From assembly GCA_019636755.1 (NCBI GenBank), contig JAHBWZ010000002.1, positions 124,001 to 188,000 of the forward strand: a stretch of DNA of 64,000 nucleotides, read 5' to 3'. Made by a program: the position numbers and the translations under genes. The number at the start of each line of letters is the position of its first letter. Position 1 is the first letter of the stretch. Below the pieces are notes generated by a model. That model was given only the letters and a program-made list of their open reading frames with translations, searched no databases and was not told the origin of the DNA. The stretch comes from Phycisphaeraceae bacterium (GTDB lineage Bacteria; Planctomycetota; Phycisphaerae; Phycisphaerales; SM1A02). Positions 20,327 to 28,959 of the stretch are shown one piece after another.

Positions 20327-22542
20327 CGGCACGCACGTCCACCGACCGGTCGCTGCGCCCGCTGCTCGCGCCACGGTCCGTGGCCATCGTCGGCGCCACG
20401 GAACGCCCGGGGTCGGTCGGCGCCACGGTGATGCGCAACGTGATCGATGGCGGCTTCCCCGGACCCGTGACACCGGTCAACCCGGGCCGCGCCTCGGTGT
20501 TCGATCGCGTCGCCGTCGCACGGGTCGAAGACCTGCCGCAGCCGCCGGACCTCGCGGTGCTCTGCACGCCGGCACACACGGTGCCCGCCCTGCTCAGGGC
20601 GTGCGGGAAGACCGGGATCCGCGGCGCCGTGGTGCTGGCCGCAGGGTTCCGCGAATCAGGACCGGCCGGCCGCGCGCTGGAACAGGACCTCCGCGACGCG
20701 CTGGCCGAGACGCCCTCGCTGCGCGTGCTCGGCCCGAACTGCCTGGGGCTGATCGTGCCGGGGATCGGGCTGAATGCCTCGTTTGCGCGGGCGCCCGTCC
20801 GCGGCGGGACCATCGCGCTGTGCTCGCAGTCCGGCGCGCTGTGCAGCGCGATGCTGGGCTGGGCGGATGCGCAGGGCATCGGGTTCTCGCACTTCCTGTC
20901 GGTCGGCAACATGACCGACGTGGGATTCGCCGACCTGCTGGATGCCCTGGCCGAGGATGACGCGGCACGCTCGGTGGTGCTCTACATCGAGGCGCTCACG
21001 GACGCGCGGCGCTTCGTGGCGTCGGCACGCCGATGCACCGCGCGGAAGCCCGTCGTGGTCTTCAAGGCGGGTCGGCATGCCGCCGCCGCCCGCGCCGCGG
21101 CGTCGCACACCGGCGCGATGGCGGGCGAGGACGCCGTGTACGACGCCGCGTTCGAGCACGCGGGCATCGTGCGCGTGGATCGACTGGATGCATTCCTTGC
21201 CACCGCGGAACTGCTGGCAGGATCGCGCTGGCCGCGCGGTCGCCGGCTGGGCATCGTCACGAACGCGGGCGGACCTGGCGTCATCGCGACCGATGCGCTG
21301 GTCGAGGGCGGCGGGACGCTGGCGACCTTGTCCGAGTCGACCATCGCCGCGCTGGACGCCGTGCTGCCGGCATGCTGGTCCCATGGGAACCCGGTGGACG
21401 TGATCGGAGACGCCGACCACGAGCGGCTTGCGTCGGCGACGCGCCATGTCATCGCGGATCCGACGGTCGACGCAGTCCTGGTCATGCTGACGCCGCAGGC
21501 GATCATCGACGCGCGGGCGGCCGCCGAAGCGGTGGGGACGATCGCGGCGTCCGGATCGAGACCGGTCCTGGCATCGTGGATGGGCGGCGCGGAGATCGCG
21601 ACGGCCGTCGCGGCGCTGCGCCGCGCCGGCGTGCCGGCGTACGCGACCCCGGAGCCCGCGATCGAAGCGTTCCTGCACCTGGCGAAGCACGTGGAGCGCC
21701 GTGAGGCAGAGGATCGATGCACGCCTCAGCGCGCCGACACGCCGGCGCCCGATGCGCAGGTCGTCGGCGCTGCGGCCGGGGCCACCCGGCTCCTGCAGGG
21801 ATGCGCGGGACCGGTCGACGAGCCGCGGGCGCGCCGCATCTTCGGACTCTTCGACATCGCCATGACGCCTGCGGACACGGCCGGAACTGAAGAGGCCGCC
21901 GTGGACGCCGCGCGGCGCCTGGGCTACCCCGTCGTCCTCAAGGTGATCTCGCCCGGCGTCACACACAAGACGGATGTCGGCGGCGTCGCCCTGGATCTGC
22001 GCTCGGACGACGCGGTCGGCGCCGCGTTCCGCCGGATCCGGGACACCCTTGCACGTCGCTCGGGCACGCCGTTCTCCGGCGTCTCCGTCCAGCCGATGCT
22101 GGATCGCTCCGCGGGCGAGGAACTCATCCTGGGCGCGCGCCGTGACGCGACGTTCGGGCCGGTGGTGATGGTCGGGGCCGGGGGAACCCGCGCCGAGGTT
22201 CTGGGCGACCGCGCGCTGGCGCTGGCACCGCTCGACCCGCAGGACGCGCGCGGTCTCTGCGACCGACTGCGCATCCGGTCACTCCTGGGTCCGTGGCGCG
22301 GCCGTGCCGCCCTGGACGTCGACGCCGTGGCGGCCATGGTGACGCGCCTGGGATGGATGATCGAGACCGTCCCCGGGATCGCGGAGGTGGAGGCCAACCC
22401 CGTGCTGGTCACGGTGGACGGCGCGGTCGCGCTGGACGCACGACTCATCGCGCACCCGGCGCCCGATGGAGAGCGTGCCGCCAGCCTGTCGGACCGGACC
22501 GTCGCGGGCACCATGAACGTCGCAGGCGCGGCGGAGGCGTGA
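20323..22542 (+). CDS. acetate-CoA ligase family protein (ADP-forming acyl-CoA synthetase)
   Basis: A 739-residue fused alpha-beta NDP-forming acyl-CoA synthetase that would interconvert acyl-CoA, ADP and phosphate with acid, CoA and ATP. The N-terminal CoA-binding Rossmann domain begins SVAIVGATERPGSVG. The flavodoxin-like ligase domains follow with LGPNCLGLIVP and a catalytic-His segment AASHTGAMAGEDAVY. The C-terminal ATP-grasp domain (about residues 500-720) has LGYPVVLKVISPGVTHKTD and the metal loop EVEANPVLV. There is no GNAT domain, so it is not a Pat-type protein acetyltransferase. It overlaps the PAC2 gene by four bases. Acetate or another short acid is the likely substrate. Confidence 0.9.
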   Translation: MTARTSTDRSLRPLLAPRSVAIVGATERPGSVGATVMRNVIDGGFPGPVTPVNPGRASVFDRVAVARVEDLPQPPDLAVLCTPAHTVPALLRACGKTGIRGAVVLAAGFRESGPAGRALEQDLRDALAETPSLRVLGPNCLGLIVPGIGLNASFARAPVRGGTIALCSQSGALCSAMLGWADAQGIGFSHFLSVGNMTDVGFADLLDALAEDDAARSVVLYIEALTDARRFVASARRCTARKPVVVFKAGRHAAAARAAASHTGAMAGEDAVYDAAFEHAGIVRVDRLDAFLATAELLAGSRWPRGRRLGIVTNAGGPGVIATDALVEGGGTLATLSESTIAALDAVLPACWSHGNPVDVIGDADHERLASATRHVIADPTVDAVLVMLTPQAIIDARAAAEAVGTIAASGSRPVLASWMGGAEIATAVAALRRAGVPAYATPEPAIEAFLHLAKHVERREAEDRCTPQRADTPAPDAQVVGAAAGATRLLQGCAGPVDEPRARRIFGLFDIAMTPADTAGTEEAAVDAARRLGYPVVLKVISPGVTHKTDVGGVALDLRSDDAVGAAFRRIRDTLARRSGTPFSGVSVQPMLDRSAGEELILGARRDATFGPVVMVGAGGTRAEVLGDRALALAPLDPQDARGLCDRLRIRSLLGPWRGRAALDVDAVAAMVTRLGWMIETVPGIAEVEANPVLVTVDGAVALDARLIAHPAPDGERAASLSDRTVAGTMNVAGAAEA

Positions 22543-22945
22543 CACCTCCGTGCATGCCCGGGCGCCGCGTCCCGGCGCCGCAGGACGCGGCCGCCCATGC
22601 ATGCGATGAACAACGGCCGGCGGGCGCCGCAGATGCCGCAGCGCGGGCTACGGCGTGCCGTTGATGATCATCGCTTCGATGCAGACTTCGAGCGCAGCCG
22701 GGTTCGTGTATCCCAGGCGATCGATGCACTCTGCGACCGAGCCCTGCGTCACCTGCGCGCCGGGACAGTCGCCCAGCCGCGAAGAAGATGGCGACCGACA
22801 TCGGCGAGCAACCGTGGACGCTGTCCTCGTGGCGTCGAACGCGCCTGCCGATCCCTGCGAAGACGATCGCCACTGCGCCCGCGGTAGGCACTGCTGCCGG
22901 CTGACCACGTCGGCGCCGGCAGGCGTGCCGTCCGGCGCGGTGCGC
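22543..22945. other. intergenic stretch with a dispersed repeat and no clear gene
   Basis: About 400 bases between convergent genes. A 106-residue minus-strand frame (22648-22968) ends in a plausible-looking SVAECIDRLGYTNPAALEV segment, but it overlaps the sulfotransferase end and its first half is low complexity. Bases 22773-22824 repeat 12387-12438. I see a decayed fragment rather than a gene. Confidence 0.4.
22773..22824. repeat. dispersed 52-bp repeat, copy 2
   Basis: This matches 12387-12438 at about 44 of 52 positions in the same orientation. On the minus strand both copies can be read as PMSxAIxFAA after a VHxC motif, so it may be a shared remnant of a coding element. Confidence 0.55.
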
Positions 22946-23836
22946 TCACCACGCATGATCTCGCTCATAGCCGAACTCCACCAGGAAGTCCCCGATGGCC
23001 GCCCTGTACATCGCGGTCAGCTCCGGCGTGAAGTGATTCCGCCAGTCGCCGATCTCTCCCTTGCGCACGAATGCATCCGGGGCAGGGTCCTTCGCCTGCA
23101 TCGCCTTGAGCGAGTGCGCCCGGGCGATGTCGCGGATCACCGCCGAGGCATCGCCCAGGCCGAAGTGCCTCGCCACGCGTTCGAGCACCACCGGCGTATC
23201 CCGCCGCAGGTCCTCGTACCGGACGATCATCGAGAGATCCGGATCGCGATGCGCGTGCCACGATCGCACCCACGCGGCATACGCGGGCAGCAGCCGTGCT
23301 CCGAAGACGGCCAGGCCCTCCGTCGTGCTCAGCGATGTGTAGACGCCGTGTTCCGGGTGCCACGGCGTCCTTCGGACGTAGAAGTGGTAACTCACGGCGA
23401 CATCGCGCAGGTCGCGGAAGAGGATGGCGTGCGGCACGCGCGCCCGTCGCAGCAGGTCGACATTCTGCGGTGAACCGTGCACGTGCGTCTTCATCACGAT
23501 GAGCGCGTCCCTGAAGCGGTCGAACGTGTCCGGCGGCAGTTCGAAATCGTGGCTTCCGCCCGTGTCGAGTTCGTACGCGGCGATCTCCGGGATCAGCGCC
23601 TCCTCGTAGCCGGGAAACGCCGCGACCATCTTCTTCAGCCATGTGCTGCCGCTCTTCGGCAGACCCGCGACGAACAGGAGTCGATGGGCGTACCGTGCAC
23701 CGTGCATGCGGAAGCCCGCCCGGCCCCGGCGACACTGGAACGTGAACCGTGCCGGCGCAAGCTGTCGCTTGGCCAGTCGGGCCGCACCCGGCGGAAGCAT
23801 GCGACGGACGGAGGCGGTCAGCGGCGCGGTATTCAT
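22946..23836 (-). CDS. sulfotransferase domain protein
   Basis: This 296-residue PAPS-dependent sulfotransferase would move sulfate to a hydroxyl of a glycan or small molecule. The 5'-phosphosulfate loop is LPKSGSTWLKKM at about residues 58-69. KTHVHGSPQ and LFRDLRDVAVSYHFY carry the catalytic and 3'-phosphate-binding residues, and MIVRYEDLRRD lies further on. The C-terminus (FVRKGEIGDWRNHFTP) is the usual RKGxxGDWKNxFT loop of the type 1 family. The ATG at 23836 gives a normal length. It is divergent from a tandem acyltransferase cluster, so sulfated surface polysaccharide is a reasonable guess. Confidence 0.93.
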   Translation of the reverse strand: MNTAPLTASVRRMLPPGAARLAKRQLAPARFTFQCRRGRAGFRMHGARYAHRLLFVAGLPKSGSTWLKKMVAAFPGYEEALIPEIAAYELDTGGSHDFELPPDTFDRFRDALIVMKTHVHGSPQNVDLLRRARVPHAILFRDLRDVAVSYHFYVRRTPWHPEHGVYTSLSTTEGLAVFGARLLPAYAAWVRSWHAHRDPDLSMIVRYEDLRRDTPVVLERVARHFGLGDASAVIRDIARAHSLKAMQAKDPAPDAFVRKGEIGDWRNHFTPELTAMYRAAIGDFLVEFGYERDHAW

Positions 23837-24128
23837 CGCACGGTCTCTCCACCACCCGGTCGGGGTCCGGGTCCGGACCGCCGCCCGAGCGGGTGTTCGG
23901 GCATCCGGGAACCGCGGTCTGCGGCCCCGATCACCCGGTGCGGCGCACCCTACGCGCACTTCATGTGCATCCCGCTTCGAACCGGTTCGCCCGGCGTGCG
24001 TCCTGTGCAGTGTCTGCTCCGGGAGCGCTGATGTCCCTGCCCGCGCGTCCGGGACGATCTCGGGCGGGACGCGGGGCATCCGGGCGCGGATGCGAGTCGC
24101 GGACACGATCGGCCGATAATCCTCCGAC

Positions 24129-24779
24129 ATGGCCAGCCACCCGCCATCCCGTTCGCGGCCGCTCGATCCGTCGGGCCCGGTGCCTCCCGAGGCACCGGGG
24201 GCCGCCGGACACGGCACCGCGGCGCGCGAGCCCACGGGTGCGACGATCGAACCGCCGCGGCGATCGTCCTGGTCGCTGCGCGAGCGCCTCGGCCGCGCGC
24301 TGTGGTCGATCACCTGGTACGGCCTCTGGTCCCGCACACCGCGGTCGTGGCACGGCGTCCGCCGGCAGATCCTGCGCTGGTTCGGCGCTGCCGTGGGGCC
24401 CGACGTCCGGATCGATCCCACCGTCCGCATCGAGGTCCCATGGCACCTGCGCCTGGGTGCCGGAAGCTGCATCGGTCCGCGCGCCATCCTCTACTGCCTC
24501 GGCATGGTCGAGGTCGGTGAAGCGTCGCTCGTCGGTCCGTACGTCCATGTCTGCGCCGGAACGCATGACATGAGCGATCCCCGGTTCACGCTGCTGCGAT
24601 CGCCGATCCGGATCGGCCGCCGCTGCGTGCTCATGACCGCGTCCTTCATCGGGCCGGGCGTCACGCTGGGAGACGGGATCATCCTGCGCGAGCGCGGCGG
24701 CATCTTCCGGACGATCGTTGAGCCGGGTCAGTACGAGGGCAGCCCGGCGAAGCGGGTCCGGGACGGATCCGGGCGCTGA
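24129..24779 (+). CDS. WcaF-like hexapeptide-repeat acyltransferase 1
   Basis: A 216-residue left-handed beta-helix acyltransferase, probably O-acetylating a sugar in an exopolysaccharide. A disordered Pro-rich N-terminus is followed by the WcaF-type entry, SITWYGLWSRTP with RRQILRWFGA, then hexapeptide rungs (VGPDVRIDPTVRIE, IGPRAILYC, VGPYVHVCAGTHD). The catalytic-type His is in AGTHD. The C-terminus ends with the EGSPAKRV motif. It is the first of three consecutive related genes, with six bases to the next. The acceptor is unknown. Confidence 0.85.
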   Translation: MASHPPSRSRPLDPSGPVPPEAPGAAGHGTAAREPTGATIEPPRRSSWSLRERLGRALWSITWYGLWSRTPRSWHGVRRQILRWFGAAVGPDVRIDPTVRIEVPWHLRLGAGSCIGPRAILYCLGMVEVGEASLVGPYVHVCAGTHDMSDPRFTLLRSPIRIGRRCVLMTASFIGPGVTLGDGIILRERGGIFRTIVEPGQYEGSPAKRVRDGSGR

Positions 24780-24785
24780 TCCATC

Positions 24786-25355
24786 ATGATGCGTGCACCA
24801 GGAGCCGACACCTTCGAACTCGTCGCCCCGCCGCCGCCCGGCGGTCTGCGCGGCGTCCTCTGGCGATGCATCGGGTCGCCGCTGGTGTGCCACTCGTTCC
24901 ACAACTGGTATGGCTTCCGGCGACGGCTGCTCGGCCTCTTCGGCGCGCACCTGGATCCGACCGCGCGCATCCGTCCCGGCCTGCGGATCGATCGGCCGTG
25001 GAACCTCACGATGGCGCGGAAGGCGAGCATCGGCGATGCATGCACGCTCTGGGCGGAGGCACCGATTGCGCTCGGTGAACGCTCGGTCGTCAGCCAGTAC
25101 TCGATCCTCAGCACCTGGGCGGTGGATGCCGACGCGTCCGTCGGTCCGACGCGGCGCGTCGAGCCGGTCGAAATCGGCGCGGATGCCTGGGTGGCCACCG
25201 AGTGCCTGGTGGGCGCGGGCAGCCGTGTGCCGCCGGGCGTGGTGGTCGGCGCGCGATCGACGGTCCGCGCGGACGGACTGGAACCGTGGACGGTGGCGTC
25301 CGGCGATCCCGCGCGATCGCGCGCCCCGCGCCCGTGGAAGGGGCCCCGGCCATGA
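24786..25355 (+). CDS. WcaF-like hexapeptide-repeat acyltransferase 2
   Basis: A 189-residue relative of the genes on each side. It has FHNWYGFRRRLLGLFGA, rungs at LDPTARIRPGLRID and RPWNLTMARKASIGDA, and a C-terminal VGAGSRVPPGVVVGARS. The segment that holds the AGTHD His in the first copy reads STWAVDAD here, so the usual catalytic His appears to be absent. That makes loss of activity or an altered role possible. It overlaps the third copy by four bases (ATGA), so the two are translationally coupled. Confidence 0.8.
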   Translation: MMRAPGADTFELVAPPPPGGLRGVLWRCIGSPLVCHSFHNWYGFRRRLLGLFGAHLDPTARIRPGLRIDRPWNLTMARKASIGDACTLWAEAPIALGERSVVSQYSILSTWAVDADASVGPTRRVEPVEIGADAWVATECLVGAGSRVPPGVVVGARSTVRADGLEPWTVASGDPARSRAPRPWKGPRP

Positions 25356-26029
25356 CGCACCGTGCTGCAGAGCGCGACGGGCAGGACGCGGTCCGAGGCG
25401 CCGCGGCGCCCACCGGGGTCGTGACCGGGACCCCGGCCGGCATGCCGACGCGCCACAGTCCGCACTCGGCGTCGAATCGCGCCGCCCGCGTGCTGTGGGG
25501 CGTGGTCCAGTCCACGCTCTTCCGCTGGTCACCGCGTCCGCTGCATCGCTGGCGCCGGTTCCTGCTGCACCTCTTCGGCGCCTCGCTTCACCCGACCGCG
25601 CGCGTCTATCCGCGCGCCCGGATCTGGGCGCCGTGGAACCTGGCGATGGGCGCGGCCGCGACCATCGCGGATGACGTGGACGTCTACTGCGTCGATCGCA
25701 TCACCCTCGGGGATCGCGCGATCGTCAGCCAGTACAGCTATCTCTGCGGCGCATCGCATGACTTCGACCGGGCGGGCCGACCGCTCACCCCCGCACCGAT
25801 CACGCTGGAGCACGACGTCTGGATCGCCGCCGACGTCTTCGTCGCGCCGGGCGTGACCGTGGGCGCCGGCAGCGTGGTCGGAGCGCGGAGCAGCGTCTTC
25901 GCCGATCTCCCACCGGGCATGGTCTGCTTCGGAACGCCGGCGCGACCCGTGCGCCCGCGCGGCGCCGCGGCGACGGCGTCCGCGTCACCCGGCGCCGACG
26001 GATCCACCGACGGGACCGGCGCGCCATGA
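25352..26029 (+). CDS. WcaF-like hexapeptide-repeat acyltransferase 3
   Basis: A 225-residue hexapeptide acyltransferase. After a 40-residue low-complexity tail it has RWRRFLLHLFGASLHPTAR, the rungs PRARIWAPWNLAMGAA and IADDVDVYCVDR, and GASHDFD, which keeps the likely catalytic His. The C-terminus has VGAGSVVGARSSVF and CFGTPARPVRP. It probably acetylates a surface sugar. ATGA overlaps couple it to the second copy upstream and to the glycosyltransferase downstream, so the four genes from 24129 to 26862 form one operon. Confidence 0.86.
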   Translation: MTHRAAERDGQDAVRGAAAPTGVVTGTPAGMPTRHSPHSASNRAARVLWGVVQSTLFRWSPRPLHRWRRFLLHLFGASLHPTARVYPRARIWAPWNLAMGAAATIADDVDVYCVDRITLGDRAIVSQYSYLCGASHDFDRAGRPLTPAPITLEHDVWIAADVFVAPGVTVGAGSVVGARSSVFADLPPGMVCFGTPARPVRPRGAAATASASPGADGSTDGTGAP

Positions 26030-26862
26030 GCGGGATCTCCATCTTCATCCAGACGCTGAACGAGGAGCGCAACCTGCCGTCGTGCCTGGACTCGGTGTCA
26101 TGGGCGGACGACATCGTGGTGCTGGACTCGCTCTCCACCGACGGCACCGAGCGCATCGCGCGGGAACGCGGCTGCCGCTGGTATGCCCGCGCCTTCGACG
26201 GCCGCGGTAATCACCAGAACTGGGCGATGGAGCACATCGACTTCCGCCACCCGTGGGTGTTCTACCTGGATGCCGACGAGCACATGACGGCGGAACTCCG
26301 CGCGGAGATCGAGGCGATCGCCGCCGACCCGGACGAAGCGCGCGTCGCGTTCTACTGCGGCCGCCGCAACTTCTTCATGGGGAAGTGGCTCCGGCATGCC
26401 ATGCCGCCGGGCCACATCATGCGCTTCTTCCGGCCGCCGCACATCCGCTTTGCGCGCGACGCCAACCCGGTCCCCGTCGTGGACGGCGAGGTGGGGTACC
26501 TCAGGCACCACTTCCTGCACTTCAACTTCTCCAAGGGACTGCACGAGTGGCTGGAGCGCCACAACCGCTACTCCACGTACGAGGCCCGCGAGACGATGAA
26601 GGCGCTGCGCGATCAGCCGCTGCGGCCGGGCCGGCTCTTCGCCCGTGATCCCATGACGCGGCGCCTGGAACTCAAGAACCTCTCGTTCCGGATGCCGGGC
26701 CGGCCGTTCCTCAAGTTCCTCTACATGTATCTCCTGCGCGGCGGCATCCTGGACGGCCGTCCTGGCCTGACCTACTGCACGCTGCAGGCGATCTACGAGT
26801 ACCAGATCTGCCTCAAGGTGCGCGAACTGAAGCGCATCGAGCGCGGTCTGCCGGGATCCTGA
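26026..26862 (+). CDS. glycosyltransferase family 2 (WaaE/KdtX-like)
   Basis: A 278-residue GT-A-fold glycosyltransferase. It begins SGISIFIQTLNEERNLP with the nucleotide-binding strand, then DDIVVLDSLSTDGTE, and the metal-binding YLDADEHM at about residues 82-89. RLFARDPMTRRLELKN and the hydrophobic FLKFLYMYLLRGGILDG near the end are typical of the WaaE-like group, which works at the membrane face. It would add a sugar to a lipid-linked glycan. It is the last gene of the acyltransferase operon and overlaps its neighbour by four bases. Confidence 0.92.
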   Translation: MSGISIFIQTLNEERNLPSCLDSVSWADDIVVLDSLSTDGTERIARERGCRWYARAFDGRGNHQNWAMEHIDFRHPWVFYLDADEHMTAELRAEIEAIAADPDEARVAFYCGRRNFFMGKWLRHAMPPGHIMRFFRPPHIRFARDANPVPVVDGEVGYLRHHFLHFNFSKGLHEWLERHNRYSTYEARETMKALRDQPLRPGRLFARDPMTRRLELKNLSFRMPGRPFLKFLYMYLLRGGILDGRPGLTYCTLQAIYEYQICLKVRELKRIERGLPGS

Positions 26863-27047
26863 TGATGCACGTGCCGGGCAGCACGGCACAGCCCCACGCC
26901 GACCCGCGGGCGATGGCCGGGCGGATCGCGTGGCCGGCGCGCGACTGTTCTCCGGGATTCGGACGGAGCACGTCCGGCGAACCATCCTGATGAACGCCGG
27001 GCGAGCGACGCCCGCCTCCGGGATCGAGAGCCCACGGGAGTCCGTCC

Positions 27048-27821
27048 ATGCGCAGCCGTCCCTCTGTCCACCCTGACGCCGGCCGTCGAGCGACCGCCAC
27101 GATCGCCTCCATTGCCCTCCTGGTGCTGCTCGGCGCATCGCACCATGCCGGGGCCGCGGTCGGCCTCACGCCGATCGGTCCGTTCATCGGCGACCGCGCC
27201 GAGCCGTTCGACTACAGCCAGAACATGGCCGTCGGATCACTCCCGGTCTTCGGCGGCGCGGGTGTCCTGCGGAAGCTCGACCCGGACGACGGCGGCTCGA
27301 TCAAGGTCGAGTGGTCCTCGACGTTTCTGGGCAAGACCGTGAGCGCCATCTCGTCGATGATGGGCGGACAGCTCACGATCGCCGAGTGGGTCTTCGACCA
27401 GCCGGTCAGCCGCTTTGGCGGCCGATTCGAGAACAACAGCGGCACCCCCGATGCGACGCTTGAGTTCTACGACGTGAATGACGCGCTCATCGACACGGTG
27501 GTGGCCGCCATCCCGCACACGCCGCCGCAGACGTGGCCCTGGCACGGCTGGGAGTCGACCACGCCGATCCGGCGCATCGTGATCACCGGCAACGGCGTGC
27601 TGAACGGCTTCCTCTGGTTCGAGCACATGCAGATGACCTTCGCGCCGGTCCCGGTTCCGGGCGACCTGGACAGCGACGGCTCGGTCGGACTGAAGGATCT
27701 CCTGCTCCTCCTGAGCATCTGGGGATCCTGCCCGCTCGGCGCGCCGTGCGTCGGTGACCTGGACGGCGACGGCCTCATCGGATTCGGAGACGCTCTGGTC
27801 ATCCTGGGCAACTGGACGTGA
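27048..27821 (+). CDS. exported protein with dockerin-like tail
   Basis: A 257-residue exported protein. The signal peptide spans about residues 15-37 (TIASIALLVLLGASHHAGA). The body (about 40-195) is a beta-sandwich of the kind that ends in planctomycete exoproteins: FDQPVSRFGGRFENNSG, TLEFYDVNDALIDT and RIVITGNGVLNGFLWFEH. The C-terminus has two dockerin-like calcium loops, DLDSDGSVGLKDLL and DLDGDGLIGFGDAL, with LLSIWGSC between. The function of the body is unknown. It lies upstream of the NurA-HerA pair in the same direction but looks unrelated to it. Confidence 0.8.
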   Translation: MRSRPSVHPDAGRRATATIASIALLVLLGASHHAGAAVGLTPIGPFIGDRAEPFDYSQNMAVGSLPVFGGAGVLRKLDPDDGGSIKVEWSSTFLGKTVSAISSMMGGQLTIAEWVFDQPVSRFGGRFENNSGTPDATLEFYDVNDALIDTVVAAIPHTPPQTWPWHGWESTTPIRRIVITGNGVLNGFLWFEHMQMTFAPVPVPGDLDSDGSVGLKDLLLLLSIWGSCPLGAPCVGDLDGDGLIGFGDALVILGNWT

Positions 27822-27903
27822 GCCGGGGCAGGTCCCGGGCGCGGGTCGACGTTGCACCACCGGATCGTTGCATGCATGGAGACACGCATGTACGCTCCAT
27901 CGC

Positions 27904-28959
27904 ATGATCGATGTCGAGCGACTCCACCGGCGCCTCGAACTGGCGCTCGATCATGAGTGGCCGCAGTTGATGCGCCTGGCGCAGCGGACGGCATCGCTCC
28001 GCGTGGAGCCGCTGACGGACCGTCCAGCGCCGTCCGACTCGACCGTCGCGACGGTCGCGGCGGATGGCGGAGAGAACCGCCTGAGCGTCGACCCGATCCG
28101 GATCGAACTGATCCGGGTGGCTGACAGTCGAGGCATCGTCTACTTCGAGGAGTTCATCCCGCGAAGCCTGAATCCCGACGAGATCATCCGCTTCTTCTTC
28201 GCGGGCAACACCCGTTTCCGTGAGATCCTGGATACGCTCGACCTGCGCATCGACGATGTCCTTCCCAGGACCGACTATCAGCGCGGACACCTCGTCGCGA
28301 TGCTGCGAGAACTCATGGAGTGGGCCGCGCTGCTCCAGGTCGCGGAGGACGGCCGCGACCTGCTGCTCCTGCACGACGGACTCCTGCGAAGCGTGCTGCT
28401 CAACGAATCGACATTCGATCGGCTGAGTGACCGTCTGGAGTCTCTCACGCGTCGCCATGGGCACCTTCTGGCCGGCGTCGCGAAGCACTCCAGGGTGCTG
28501 AGTTACCTGGCGACCGCATTCGACCTGGCAGAGTCGTTCCGGTCCGAGACGCCCGGGTTTGCATTCATTCCCGCGGAACTGGAGCAGGAGGCGGCGCCGA
28601 TGCAGTACCGATGGATCGGCGCGCGGAGCATGGGCGCCCTCTGCATCGCGCGACTTGACCGAGGGCCGGGGGTGCCGGTCATGCCCGTCGATGTCGCCCG
28701 GTGGCAGCACGATTGCGCCGCGGAGGTCATGACCCGACTCCTGCCATCCTGCCGCGCCAGCTTCCCGCATCGCGGGTATCCGATGGAACTCCTTCGCGCA
28801 CACGAGCATGCCAGATGCAGCATGCTGGAGTGCGCCATGCTGGAGTCGATGCTGGTGTCGCAGCTCCGGTCACGCGATGCCCGCGTCGCGGAGCGCGTGC
28901 AGGTGCTTCGGCTGCTCGGGAATCCGCTCATCGAGGACCTGAACAATGTCTCAGCCTGA
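27904..28959 (+). CDS. nurA: NurA-domain nuclease
   Basis: A 351-residue protein read as a NurA 5'-3' nuclease, the partner of HerA in DNA-end resection. The first acidic motif is VATVAADGGENR (Asp54). The second is LLLLHDGLLRS (Asp158), followed by LLAGVAKHSRVL, the NurA 'G-V-x-K' segment (Lys194). The C-terminal region contains the additional conserved-looking PGVPVMPVDVARW and a helical tail. The stop overlaps the HerA start by 14 bases, so the two are translationally coupled. The assignment rests on motif order and on the HerA neighbour. Bacterial NurA-HerA pairs have been linked to DNA repair and phage resistance. Confidence 0.78.
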   Translation: MIDVERLHRRLELALDHEWPQLMRLAQRTASLRVEPLTDRPAPSDSTVATVAADGGENRLSVDPIRIELIRVADSRGIVYFEEFIPRSLNPDEIIRFFFAGNTRFREILDTLDLRIDDVLPRTDYQRGHLVAMLRELMEWAALLQVAEDGRDLLLLHDGLLRSVLLNESTFDRLSDRLESLTRRHGHLLAGVAKHSRVLSYLATAFDLAESFRSETPGFAFIPAELEQEAAPMQYRWIGARSMGALCIARLDRGPGVPVMPVDVARWQHDCAAEVMTRLLPSCRASFPHRGYPMELLRAHEHARCSMLECAMLESMLVSQLRSRDARVAERVQVLRLLGNPLIEDLNNVSA

